A stretch of DNA of 64,000 nt from contig CAVUHL010000003.1 of the NCBI GenBank assembly GCA_963741305.1, positions 930,001-994,000 on the forward strand. The letters are read 5' to 3'. Both the position numbers and the translations under genes were made by a program. The DNA comes from DATMER01 sp963741305. GTDB lineage: Bacteria; Acidobacteriota; Thermoanaerobaculia; Multivoradales; UBA5704. Of this stretch, positions 7,400 through 15,472 are shown in pieces. Numbering within the stretch: the stretch's first letter is position 1; each line of letters opens with the position of its first letter. The notes under the pieces are model-generated. The model was not told where the DNA came from and made no database searches. It worked only from the letters and a program-made list of their open reading frames with translations.

Positions 7400-10074
7400 T
7401 CAGGTGGTAGGCGCATGGTCGGGCCGGCGGGCGGGTTGACGCTTTTGCTCATCGAGTCCCACGGCGCCCTCTAGGCTATCGATCCCATTCAGATCGACCC
7501 CCATCAGGATGGTCCCCGTCAGGTTGGCGTTCGTCAGGTTGGCCTGCTTCAGGTTGGCGTCCGCCAGAACGGCGTTCGTTATGTTGGCCCTCGTCAGGTT
7601 GGCCCCTAGCAGGTTGGCGAAATCCAGTTCGACGCCTTCCAGGTTGGCTCCTTCTAGGTCAGCTCCATACAGGTCCGCTATGTGGAGAATCTGACCTGAG
7701 AGATCAAGATACGAGAGGCAGCTTTGGGCAAGGACATTGCTACCGTATGCTCTCTGGCCTTGAAGCCTCTTCAGCCAAGCCCCAAACGCAGTCCTGTTGC
7801 TGCCTCCATCCTCGGCTGGCGGCCAGTCGATGCGGCTCAATTCCCTGGTGGTTCGTGCGCATGCATTCAAGACTGCCAACAAGGCCTCCTCTGCGTTCCG
7901 CGCCTGCCGCGACTCCTCATGGAAGCTCGGCCGGGGCGAGAGCCGCTCCATCGGCATGCCGTTTCGCAGCATGGCCGAGATCAGCCTGCAGAGCATGTCC
8001 TGCCATGCAAGTGCCTTCTCTTTTCCTCGGCTCTCGATTTCGCGCCGGACGAACACCCATAGCTCCACATCCATCTGAGTAGGACCACAGATATCGGCCC
8101 AATGCTTGAGAGCCATGGCTTCATCCCATCCTGCGCCGGGCTTTTGCTGGCGCCGGTCCATTTCCTCCTTGATGAGCTCCAGCGCGTCGATGATTCGAAT
8201 GGCTGTGAGGTACTCACGGAAGCTCTTGTGAGTGAACTCGAAGGTGGGATCCCCACCGGCCGTCCGGCCGAACTGGCGAAAGTAGAACGCGGTGAGCACG
8301 CGAGTCACCCCGGCCTTGGCTCCTTCCTCGAAGCGGCGTAGGAGCCCGGACAATCCTGCCGCCTCGCAGTGAGTCTCGATCTCCGAAACGCTCGTCGTGC
8401 GTCCGCTGCCGTGCCATGCGGCAAGGGCGATTTCTTCGAGAACTCGCCGGAATTCCTGGAGCGTTAGGGACGGAGCCAGAGACCGCCTCTGCTCATACCC
8501 CCGGTCATGCACAGCCTCTAGCAGATCTCGATAAATGTCGTTCAGATTGAGCGCGTCCGAGAAACTAAGACGGCCACGGTCATAGCTGAGAGCGACGAGA
8601 TAGTTGAGGAGGGGCTGGGCCGTGATCTCGTCGAGGTCATTTCCCTTCAACTCAGCCGGCAGAGTGGTATAGCCGCGGCCTGAGGCAATGCCGTAGGCTT
8701 TCCACCAGCTCGGGCGCTGATCCTCGGTTAGGATCTTGGTGCTGCCTTTCCATGCTTCCTCCTCCCTTCGGGCCTTATCTAGGAAGTAGGGCAACGCATG
8801 GAGCCGCCGCCGCCGCTCGCGGAATTCGCTTTCGCTGGCTTGGACCACCGGCTCGCGGCCACTGAACAGGACGAGGAGCCGGCAGCGGTCATGGTTCCGG
8901 AGCTCCACATGTTTTAGCACCTCCCGGATGAAATCCCGGGCAGCCTCGGCGCCGATCCGGCCTTGCATGGCCAGTTCGTCGAGACCATCGAGTAGAAGGA
9001 GGATGCGTTCTTCGCCGGAATCCGGGTCGAGCGGATTGGCGGGGAGCGCTTCGGCCAGGCGCACGTAGTCACCGACCGCGGTGACGAGCGAGCCGGCCAC
9101 GTTGAGCTGGTGCAGAGGGATGAACAGGACGCGGATGCGCCCTTCCCGGGCAGCGCGCGCTGCGTACATCCGCAGGAAGGAAGACTTCCCCGACCCTGGG
9201 CCTCCCGAGAGAACGCGGTAGCTATCCTTCTTGTCGGCTGCCGCGACCCAGGCGTCGATCTCCTGTTCCAGCCAGACGGTGACGCGTCGCTCCTTTTCCC
9301 TTTCTGCTTTCTCGATGCCGGCACCGCGTCCCTCGGACCGTGAGGGCTCATCAACGTAGAACGCCGGAGCGGTACATACACCTGCCGCAGGCCGAAGGAC
9401 TCACCAAACATGGGCTCATCGACCTGCCGATCAAGGCGGGCGGCATACAAACGCCACGCCTGCTCCTGCCCAACAGCGCGAGTGAAGGGCGTATCAACGG
9501 CCTCGCGGATCGCCTCATAGACAGCCGGTTTGCTCCGCCATTCCGCGTGGAGGGCAAGGACAAAATAGTTTGGCAGCCGCCGGGCGACCGCGGCTGCTGC
9601 CGAGGTCGCCATGCCATAGGCCTCCAACCACTGTGCGAAGGGCTCTTGGACGGCTCCGAGCAGCGGCAGGTCCCGGGGGCGGTCGAAAAGCGTGCGGTCG
9701 ATCGCGACCTCTTCCTCTTCCAAGGTTTCATCGAGCTGCCGGGAAAGATCCGCGAGATCCTTCTTCGACTCTGCGATCTCGGGCAGCAACTCCCGGATCA
9801 GCTCCGCCATGGCAGAGACTAGAGCCCGTCGCAGTAGGAGCCACGAGAGGTGCGGCGCATCATGGCTGTCCAGGCCGAGCGCAGCCAAGCCATCGACGGC
9901 GTCGCCTCCAAGCTCGGTCAACTGGCCGGTGAAGCCGTGGACCGCTCCCTTGGCCAGGGCACCGAAGAGCCCTTTGGAATCGAGCTGAAGCGGCCGGTTC
10001 CAGACGGAGATCGGCTTCCTCGCGGAAAACGACGGATCGAGAGCGGGCTTCGGCAGCGCTTTCTTCTTGGGCAC
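7400..10074 (-). pseudogene. NACHT NTPase with C-terminal pentapeptide repeats, interrupted by one frameshift
   Basis: Two overlapping minus-strand reading frames join into one protein of about 890 residues. The N-terminal part (10074 to about 9362) is a helical region ending QVYVPLR. Removing the effect of one missing base near 9362 lets the reading continue as AFYVDEPSR into the second frame. That second part has Walker A GGPGSGKSS, Walker B LLLLDGLDEL, a winged-helix NACHT tail (FEFTHKSFREYLT) and about ten pentapeptide A(D/N)LxxA repeats near the C-terminus. Such STAND ATPases are implicated in signalling and antiphage defence. The lesion lies where CTCCGGGCG would restore the frame, so a true single-base deletion or a sequencing error are both possible. 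The gene is otherwise intact. Confidence 0.8.
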
Positions 10075-10134
10075 GGGTGGCTCCTGTGGGGAACGCCGAT
10101 GATTTTACCAAATGCGGAAGGGTGCGGGCCTTTA

Positions 10135-10264
10135 CTGGGAGCGCCGGCGTCTCGCCGGCATTGAAGAGGTGGGCCGAAGGCCCGGTCTTATTGGGAGGGC
10201 GGGGAAAATTGCCGGCGTTCCGCCGATTCCTCCTGACATGCCGGCGAGACGCCAGCGCTCCCAG
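10135..10264. repeat. Inverted-repeat element with 27-bp arms (GCCGGCG type)
   Basis: Arms at 10135-10161 and 10238-10264 are complementary over 27 bases with one mismatch (CTGGGAGCGCCGGCGTCTCG core). About 76 bases lie between them, containing another GCCGGCG palindrome. A related solo arm (GGGACCGCCGGCATCCTG core) occurs at 62543-62568. This looks like a small non-autonomous dispersed repeat lying upstream of the NACHT gene. The rest of 10075-10508 holds only a doubtful short ORF. Confidence 0.7.
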
Positions 10265-10310
10265 GTAAAGCTTGGCTTGCTCAGTAGGGCGTTACCGAGG
10301 ATGGCGTCGA

Positions 10311-10481
10311 TCACCAGCGATACGAAGGCCTGAGGCTGCGCAGAGCTTCAACGAAGCGAGCCCCGTCGGGGATAGGACCTTCCTGCCCCCAGGTTCCTAG
10401 ATCTGGTGAGGATGCAATCTCTTCGGCCGTCAGCCCCAATCCCCGGACATCCTCCTCGGAGAGCTCGGGAAACTCCGGCAC
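10311..10481 (-). CDS. Doubtful 56-aa ORF, possibly a degraded gene
   Basis: A GTG-started frame encodes an acidic N-terminus with LSEEDVRGLGLTAEEIAS and ends VEALRSLRPSYRW. It lies just downstream of the toxin gene on the same strand. No ribosome binding site precedes the GTG, and a TGA lies in frame shortly upstream. It reads like a fragment of a small regulatory or antitoxin-like protein, but I do not recognise a family. It is listed because the composition looks protein-like and the region otherwise has no gene. Confidence 0.25.
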   Translation of the reverse strand: MPEFPELSEEDVRGLGLTAEEIASSPDLGTWGQEGPIPDGARFVEALRSLRPSYRW

Positions 10482-10508
10482 TGCAGGTCTGCGGCCGTCG
10501 AGCCGCGT

Positions 10509-10814
10509 TCATGACGGGGGATTATCAAGGCGTGCAGTCCAATAGGTGGGGTGGCGCCTGTGGTGGGCAACGCCGATCACGAGGATGTCTTCTTCCTCTA
10601 CGCTGTAGAGGATGCTAAACGGGAACCCGGCGATCATTTTCCTCCGCACTGCGCCATGAACTCGTGGCGCCATCTTCGGATATCTGCTGGCCAGATCGGT
10701 CGCTGCGCGGATCTTTGCGACGAACTTGGCTCCCAGGCCCTCCCTCTCTCGGTCATAGTTGTCAGCTGCTTCAGACAGCTCGAGTTCGGCAGCAGGATGG
10801 AACCTGACCCTCAT
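10509..10814 (-). CDS. RelE/ParE-family toxin
   Basis: A 101-residue protein with the RelE/ParE fold: MRVRFHPAAELELSEA at the start, a helical middle (FVAKIRAATDLASRYP) and the C-terminal strands RRKMIAGFPFSILYSV and VIGVAHHRRHPTYW. ParE members poison gyrase and RelE members cleave mRNA; the catalytic class cannot be assigned here. It overlaps the upstream antitoxin gene by four bases, the normal order for a type II module (antitoxin first). Confidence 0.9.
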   Translation of the reverse strand: MRVRFHPAAELELSEAADNYDREREGLGAKFVAKIRAATDLASRYPKMAPRVHGAVRRKMIAGFPFSILYSVEEEDILVIGVAHHRRHPTYWTARLDNPPS

Positions 10815-11044
10815 CGCCGGTGTTTGGCGCTCAACCTGGCGAATACCTCCACCGCCGGGATTCCCTGGACGCTGCCATCCAACAGTTGCTGGCGGCGACG
10901 CTCTGCTTCCTCGAACCAGGTCTGCTCCACCTCCGGGTCTGGGGTTTCGACGAGAGTGGCCATGAGACGCTCGATCAGCTCGGCTCTCGACTCTTCAGGG
11001 AGGCTGAGCGCCTCAGCGTGAATCTGTTCCAGGGTCAAGCTCAT
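10811..11044 (-). CDS. Addiction-module antitoxin
   Basis: A 77-residue protein beginning MSLTLEQIHAEALSLPEES, followed by ELIERLMATLVE and an acidic helix. This matches the short putative addiction-module (RelB/StbD-like) antitoxins that pair with RelE/ParE toxins. The start at 11044 was chosen because AAAGGAG lies eight bases upstream; an ATG ten codons earlier lacks such a site. The protein should bind and neutralise the toxin and probably represses its own promoter. The module is divergent from recN. Confidence 0.85.
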   Translation of the reverse strand: MSLTLEQIHAEALSLPEESRAELIERLMATLVETPDPEVEQTWFEEAERRRQQLLDGSVQGIPAVEVFARLSAKHRR

Positions 11045-11166
11045 CGCGTTCTCCTTTGGTCCAGGTAGCGGCACTACGCGCTCATTTTACTCTATCCCCT
11101 CTGATACACTCCCCCCTCGACCTCCGGGAGACAGATCCGGGAACCGACTTCATCCTTGATCCCTGC

Positions 11167-12861
11167 GTGCTGCGCGAAATCCACGTTCGTAATCTGGCCG
11201 TGATGGCCGAAGCCTCCGTCGAGTTGGGCGGGGGGCTCAACATCCTGTCCGGCGAGACCGGAGCGGGCAAGTCGATCATTGTCGATTCGCTTTCGCTGCT
11301 CTCCGGGGCTCGGGCCAGCACGGACTTGATCCGTAGCGATGCGGATGCCCTCACGGTCAGTGGTGTTTTCGAGCTTGAAGGCGAGGGCTGGCGGTCGGTC
11401 CTCGATGAGGCGGGGGTGGAGGCGGAGGGCCAGGAGGTGATCATCCGCCGCGAGATCGCGCGGAGCGGACGCAACCGGGTCTTCGTCAACGACCAGCCCA
11501 CCACCCTGCGGCTCCTCGCGGACCTCTCTCCCTACCTCCTGCGCATCCACGGCCAGCGGGATGAGATGGGCCTCGTGGAGCCCGAGCTGCAGAAGCGGAT
11601 GCTCGACCGTAGCGGTGGTGCCGAGGCCAGTGCGCTGCTCTCTCGCGTCGAGGCCGCGTTCGAGCAGCACTCCCGCCTTGCCGAACGCCTCGCGACCCTC
11701 TCCGGCGACGATCGGGCCCGGCGCGAGCGGGTCGACCTGCTGCGCTTCCAAGCTTCCGAGATCGACGCCGCCAAGGTCCGGGCCGGGGAGGAGACCGAGC
11801 TCAAGACCGAGCGCGAGGTGCTCCGCCATGCCGAGGCCATCACCCATGCCTTGGGCACGGCCTTTTCTCTCCTCTCGGAGGAGGAGGGCTCTGCCCTCGA
11901 ACGGATCGCCAAGAGTCAGGGCCTCCTCGCCGATGTCGAGGAGTGGGAGCCCCAGGCCACGGCCTGGAACGCCGAGCTGGAGGAGCTGCGCATCCGCATC
12001 GCCGAGTTGGCCAGCACCGTCAGCCACCGTCTCGACGGCTTAGAGGCCGATCCCGCCCGGCTCGACATGATCGAGGAGCGCCTCGCCATCCTCGAGCGCC
12101 TGTGCCGGAAGCATGGAGGAGATACCGCGGCGCTCCTCGCCCGCCGGGCCGAGATGGAGGCCGAGCTGGCGGAGCTGGATGGGGACGCCGAGAACCGTGA
12201 GGAGCTGGAGAGCCGGGTCGCGGCTGCCCTCAAGGAGTATCAGGAGGCCGCTGCCGCCCTGTCGCAGGCCCGCGAGCGCTGGGGCAAGGTTCTGGTCGAG
12301 CGGATCGAGGGCGAGCTCAAGGATTTGGGGCTCGCCCGCGCACGCCTCGGAGTCGCTCTAGAGCGGCGGCGGGATCTCGGCCGCGACGGTCTGGACCATG
12401 TCATCTTCCAATTCGCTCCCAATCCCGGAGAGGAGCCCCGGCCGCTCGCCCGGATCGCTTCCGGTGGCGAGCTCTCCCGCATCCATCTCGCGCTGCAGCT
12501 CGCCGCCCATGGCGAGACCGAGAAGGCGCGGCCCACCCTGGTTTTCGACGAGGTAGACACGGGCATCGGCGGCGCCGAGGCGGCGGCCCTGGGCAGGAAG
12601 CTCCAGCGCCTCGCCCGCGGTGGGCAGATCCTCGCCGTGACCCACCTGCCGCAGGTGGCCAGCCATGCCGACGTCCATTTCAAGGTCGGCAAGCGGGTGG
12701 ACAAGGGGAAGACCCGTGTCCGGGTAGAAGAGTTGGGCTCCGATGCCCGGGTCGAGGAAGTCGCCCGCATGCTCGCCGGCACCGAGGTCACCCAGCTCTC
12801 TCTATCGCATGCTCGCGAGCTGATCGAGGGGGCGGCGGCGCGCAACCGCTCCAGGCGATGA
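11167..12861 (+). CDS. recN: DNA repair ATPase RecN
   Basis: An SMC-like protein of 564 residues with Walker A GETGAGKS near residue 34, long coiled-coil arms in the middle, and the C-terminal ABC signature IASGGELSRIHLAL with Walker B TLVFDEVDTGIGG. RecN acts early in double-strand-break repair. The GTG at 11167 gives the canonical N-terminus LREIHVRNLAVM; the frame is open further upstream but that extension is not family-like. It begins a run of genes joined by four-base overlaps that continues to 18.1 kb. Confidence 0.95.
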   Translation: MLREIHVRNLAVMAEASVELGGGLNILSGETGAGKSIIVDSLSLLSGARASTDLIRSDADALTVSGVFELEGEGWRSVLDEAGVEAEGQEVIIRREIARSGRNRVFVNDQPTTLRLLADLSPYLLRIHGQRDEMGLVEPELQKRMLDRSGGAEASALLSRVEAAFEQHSRLAERLATLSGDDRARRERVDLLRFQASEIDAAKVRAGEETELKTEREVLRHAEAITHALGTAFSLLSEEEGSALERIAKSQGLLADVEEWEPQATAWNAELEELRIRIAELASTVSHRLDGLEADPARLDMIEERLAILERLCRKHGGDTAALLARRAEMEAELAELDGDAENREELESRVAAALKEYQEAAAALSQARERWGKVLVERIEGELKDLGLARARLGVALERRRDLGRDGLDHVIFQFAPNPGEEPRPLARIASGGELSRIHLALQLAAHGETEKARPTLVFDEVDTGIGGAEAAALGRKLQRLARGGQILAVTHLPQVASHADVHFKVGKRVDKGKTRVRVEELGSDARVEEVARMLAGTEVTQLSLSHARELIEGAAARNRSRR

Positions 12862-13493
12862 TCCGTATCTGGAGCTGGGGCGATCCGGTCGAGCCGCTGC
12901 GGGAGCTTCTGCGCCGCGGCGGTGTCCTGGCAATCCCCACCGAGTCGAGCTACGGCCTGGGCGCCGATCCGCGGAACCGAAAAGGGGTCGAGGCGATCTA
13001 TCGGATCAAGGGGCGAGAGCCGCGCAAGGCGCTGCCGGTCGTGGTGGCGGACCTGGAGCAGCTCGCGGACTTGGGGATCGATGTGGACCTTTCTATACTG
13101 AAGCCACTTTCCGCCTGCTGGCCGGGGCCTTTGACGGTGGTGCTACCCATCGCGCGAGGTGAACAGATACCGGCCGCGGCGGGGGAGCCGGCGCTCGCGG
13201 TCCGCATCCCGGGGCACGAAGGCTTGCGGAGCCTGCTCGCCGCGCTCGGGCATGGGCTGACGGCCACCAGCGCCAACCCGAGCGGGGGAGAGCCGGTCCT
13301 CGATCCGGAGGGTGCGGCGGACCTGCTCGAAGGCGAGGATGCGGTGGTCGTGGACGGTGGCGTCCTCCCCGGAGGGCCCCCCTCGACATTGGTGGCAATA
13401 GAGGAGGGCGGACCGGTGGTTCTAAGGACTGGGAAGTTCCCCGTCGAACGGCTGCGCGAGGTGCTTCGGGCGGCCCAGGGAGAGGAAGCATGA
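12858..13493 (+). CDS. tsaC: L-threonylcarbamoyladenylate synthase (Sua5/YciO/YrdC)
   Basis: A 211-residue YrdC-domain protein: GGVLAIPTESSYGLGADP, then KGREPRKALPVVV, WPGPLTVVL, ALAVRIPGH and TATSANPSG. The family makes threonylcarbamoyl-AMP from threonine, bicarbonate and ATP for the t6A37 modification of ANN-decoding tRNAs. The length fits TsaC-type rather than the longer Sua5. The start overlaps the recN stop by four bases (ATGA), so translation is coupled. No other t6A gene is nearby. Confidence 0.88.
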   Translation: MIRIWSWGDPVEPLRELLRRGGVLAIPTESSYGLGADPRNRKGVEAIYRIKGREPRKALPVVVADLEQLADLGIDVDLSILKPLSACWPGPLTVVLPIARGEQIPAAAGEPALAVRIPGHEGLRSLLAALGHGLTATSANPSGGEPVLDPEGAADLLEGEDAVVVDGGVLPGGPPSTLVAIEEGGPVVLRTGKFPVERLREVLRAAQGEEA

Positions 13494-15472
13494 AAGATCG
13501 ATCGTCCAGTCGTCTATCCCGTCGCAACGCCGGCCGAATACCGCTAGCCTTCGGGCTGCTCCTGTCCGCGCTCCTGGCCCCGGTCGCCCCGGCCGCATTT
13601 GCCGGGCAGAAAAAAGCCCAGGTGCAGCCGATCCCAGCCCCCACAAATCCCATCGAACGGCAGGGGCTCCCCGGCTCCGATGCCCTGCCCATCATCTCGG
13701 TCGATGAGATCAAGGCCGGCCAGCGCGGTTATGGCCTGTCGGTCTTCGCCGGCAAGGAGCCCGAGCGCTTCGACGTCGAGGTCGTGGGCGTGGTGCGGAA
13801 CCAGTTCGGTCCGGGCTTGAGCCACATCCTGGCGCGCCTGACCGGCAAGGGGCTGGAAGTGAGTGGCGTGGCCAACGGCATGAGCGGCAGCCCGGTGTTT
13901 ATCGAAGGGCGCCTCGCAGGGGCGGTGGCGTTCAGTTGGCCGTTCTCCCACGAGGCGATCGCCGGGATCACGCCGATCGAGTCCATGCGCCAGCTCTCGG
14001 GCCTCGTGGGCATGCCGCCCACGTCGCCGGTCCCGCCCGTCCCGCCGGTTCCTCTCGCCGACATCATGTCCGGGAAAATCCCGTCCGACCTGCTGGAGCG
14101 CGAGATGGCGAGGCTCCGTCCGAAGATGGGGAACGACGCGGTCGCCAGCCTCCAGTGGGTGACCTCCGGCTTCGGCGAGATGTCCCAGGGCATCCTCCAG
14201 CGGGCTTTGGGGAGCGCCTCCTCGGCCGGCGAAGCGCGCCCCGGCGACACGGATGCGGACCTGAAGCCGGGCAGCGCCGTGGCCGCCGTCCTCGTGGATG
14301 GCGACTTCCGGCTCGCCGCCACCGGCACGGTGACCGATCGCTACGGCGATCAGGTGCTCGCCTTCGGCCATCCCTTCCTCGGCCTCGGTCCCATCAAGGT
14401 GCCCATGGCCTCGGCGGAGGTGGTGACGGTCCTCTCCAACCAGTACGCCTCGTTCAAGATCTCGAACCTCGGCCAGGAGATCGGCGCCTTCGAGCAGGAC
14501 CGCAAGGCAGGCATCCAGGGGCGCATGGGGCAGAAGGCTCCGACCATCCCCATGGTCGTGCGGATCTCCGGCGGCGGCAACGAGAAGCCGCGGGAGTTCA
14601 ACATGCGGCTGGCGGAGGTACCTTTCTTCACCAACATGTTCGTCGGCAGCACCGTGGTGGCGAGCCTGGAGTCCGCGATCTACACCTCGGGCCGGCAGGG
14701 GCTCGACGTGAAAGCCCGCTTCGGGCTCGAGAAGTACGGCGATCTGGTGATGGAGCAGAGCTTCGACGGCGACAGCGCGGTGGGCGACGTAGCCGCCTTC
14801 CTGCTCGCGGTTTCAGCCTATCTGACGCAGAACCCGCTGGAGCAGGTGAGGTTCACCTCCATCGAGGTGGACGTCACCCAGAGCCCGCTGCCCCGGGCGG
14901 CGACTCTGGTGGGCGCCCATGCCCAGCGCACCGTGGTCAGGCCGGGTGACCGGGTGGGGATCAACCTGGACCTCGCCGCCTATGAGGGCCCCCGCTTCCG
15001 GCGCGCGTTCTCGATCGACCTGCCGGACGACCTGCCTGCCGGCCGCTATTCGCTGATGATCGGCGACGGCTACAGCGTCGACGCGGTGCGCCTCGCCCTG
15101 GAGCCGGTCGAGCCGGTGACCTTTGCTCAAGCGTTGGAGCTGTTGGGTTCGTTTCACTCCCGGCGCAATCTGGTCGTGCTCGGCGTCTATGGCGGGCCGG
15201 GTCTGTCCGTGGCGGGCGAGGTGATGCCGCGCCTGCCGGGCTCGGTGCAGTCGCTCTGGAGCGCCGCGGCGAGCGGCAGTGCCACGGCGCTGCGCACCAC
15301 CATCGCCCAGACCCACGAGGAGATCATGCCGTTCCCTGTGACCGGTCTGGTGCGGGTGGATCTCGAAGTACGTCGAAGAGACCCGGTGTCGGGCTCTGGA
15401 GCAGATCCGGAGAAACCGCAGGGTGAAGGCGAGGCGAAAGCGGCGGTAATCTCTCCGGAGGGCCAGCTTTGA
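13490..15472 (+). CDS. Exported SpoIVB-type (S55) peptidase domain protein
   Basis: A 660-residue protein with an N-terminal signal/anchor (hydrophobic residues about 17-38). The S55 domain follows, with ISVDEIKAGQRGYGLSVF and the nucleophile loop NGMSGSPVF (Ser near residue 134). The rest is a long beta-rich C-terminal region of unclear type. SpoIVB itself cuts SpoIVFA in sporulation, but S55 proteins are widespread in non-sporulating bacteria with unknown targets. It overlaps tsaC and the beta-propeller gene by four bases on each side. A paired role with the propeller protein in the envelope is an inference. Confidence 0.8.
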   Translation: MKDRSSSRLSRRNAGRIPLAFGLLLSALLAPVAPAAFAGQKKAQVQPIPAPTNPIERQGLPGSDALPIISVDEIKAGQRGYGLSVFAGKEPERFDVEVVGVVRNQFGPGLSHILARLTGKGLEVSGVANGMSGSPVFIEGRLAGAVAFSWPFSHEAIAGITPIESMRQLSGLVGMPPTSPVPPVPPVPLADIMSGKIPSDLLEREMARLRPKMGNDAVASLQWVTSGFGEMSQGILQRALGSASSAGEARPGDTDADLKPGSAVAAVLVDGDFRLAATGTVTDRYGDQVLAFGHPFLGLGPIKVPMASAEVVTVLSNQYASFKISNLGQEIGAFEQDRKAGIQGRMGQKAPTIPMVVRISGGGNEKPREFNMRLAEVPFFTNMFVGSTVVASLESAIYTSGRQGLDVKARFGLEKYGDLVMEQSFDGDSAVGDVAAFLLAVSAYLTQNPLEQVRFTSIEVDVTQSPLPRAATLVGAHAQRTVVRPGDRVGINLDLAAYEGPRFRRAFSIDLPDDLPAGRYSLMIGDGYSVDAVRLALEPVEPVTFAQALELLGSFHSRRNLVVLGVYGGPGLSVAGEVMPRLPGSVQSLWSAAASGSATALRTTIAQTHEEIMPFPVTGLVRVDLEVRRRDPVSGSGADPEKPQGEGEAKAAVISPEGQL

